64,000 nt of DNA from Pirellulales bacterium (GTDB lineage Bacteria; Planctomycetota; Planctomycetia; Pirellulales; JAEUIK01), in contig JAHBXR010000018.1 in assembly GCA_019636335.1 (NCBI GenBank), positions 82,874 to 146,873 of the forward strand. The letters run 5' to 3'. Shown one piece after another: positions 63,938 to 64,000 of the stretch. Both the position numbers and the translations under genes were made by a program. The notes beneath the pieces are model-generated. The model was not told the DNA's origin. It saw only the letters and a list, made by a program, of their open reading frames with translations, and did not search any database. Every line of letters starts with the position of its first letter. The stretch's first letter is position 1.

Positions 63938-64000
63938 GGAGGTGCTACCCATTACGAAGGGGTACTACTCGTTGTGACCGAGTGCTTGCGTCGTGTCGTC

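Larger units (their letters stand above)
63523..64000. other. Intergenic right end of the window
   Basis: No gene recognised up to the window edge. It holds an 80-bp double-palindrome element (63721-63800), followed by CTCTGCG/GCAGATT-type repeats to about 63937. Confidence 0.5.

Overview
The window looks like chromosome of a GC-rich planctomycete, probably order Pirellulales. Pointers are secreted giants with an N-terminal FEPLEARQLLA / VEPLEGRLLLT motif, a DUF1559 pseudopilin-like protein followed by a small lipoprotein, a PVC-type cytochrome c with a CxxCH motif, a PEP-CTERM protein, an IleRS of the eukaryote-like type, and many dispersed palindromic repeats. No phage, CRISPR array or tRNA gene was recognised.

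Layout. 1-9.6 kb: a truncated AidB-like acyl-CoA dehydrogenase, a five-hairpin repeat element, the RNase P RNA gene rnpB, a ribbon-helix-helix protein, two paralogous thioredoxin-like lipoproteins (the second with a broken CxxC), a Tat-exported carotenoid oxygenase, a GT87-like membrane glycosyltransferase and an HD-domain protein. 9.7-20.1 kb: a complete bacterial microcompartment (BMC) operon of the planctomycete/verrucomicrobial (PVM) type, read leftward from a DeoR regulator: PduL phosphotransacylase, two BMC-H, acetate kinase, BMC-P, CoA-acylating aldehyde dehydrogenase, BMC-P, an unassigned cargo-like protein, BMC-P, class II aldolase, an LDH/MDH-family dehydrogenase and a TIM-barrel aldolase-like protein. 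20.2-26.1 kb: a GNAT, purN, ileS and a mobile-mystery A/B (HTH + Fic) pair with its own operator. 26.2-36.5 kb: a metal ABC transporter lacking a permease gene, a large secreted protein, an XRE/periplasmic-binding-fold regulator, a PEP-CTERM protein, a TiaS-like protein, the DUF1559/lipoprotein pair and trmL. 36.6-49.2 kb: a PVC cytochrome c, an LRR membrane protein, glgB, a degenerate RNase H, DJ-1/PfpI, PspC, a PuuD-like amidotransferase without its cysteine, and an OleA-like thiolase overlapping a DinB-like gene. 49.2-56.2 kb: two very large secreted Ca-binding-repeat proteins. 56.5-64 kb: Gfo/Idh/MocA oxidoreductase, ndk, an SGNH hydrolase, and the leftward cluster hisH-trpS-membrane protein-acpS-pyrF.

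How the parts fit. The BMC genes make a coherent pathway: a sugar phosphate (L-fuculose-1-P or L-rhamnulose-1-P in the described PVM systems) is cleaved to DHAP plus lactaldehyde, the aldehyde is oxidised to an acyl-CoA, PduL makes the acyl phosphate and acetate kinase recovers ATP. PduL, the aldehyde dehydrogenase and the aldolase carry encapsulation-peptide-like helices, and so does one protein of unknown function. The dehydrogenase carries Arg where lactate dehydrogenases have Gln102. The sugar isomerase and kinase expected upstream in the pathway are not in the window.

The dispersed repeats form at least six families. One is an 80-bp double palindrome with REPIN-like architecture, in three copies plus a single-hairpin copy that supplies the stop codon of the BMC aldolase.
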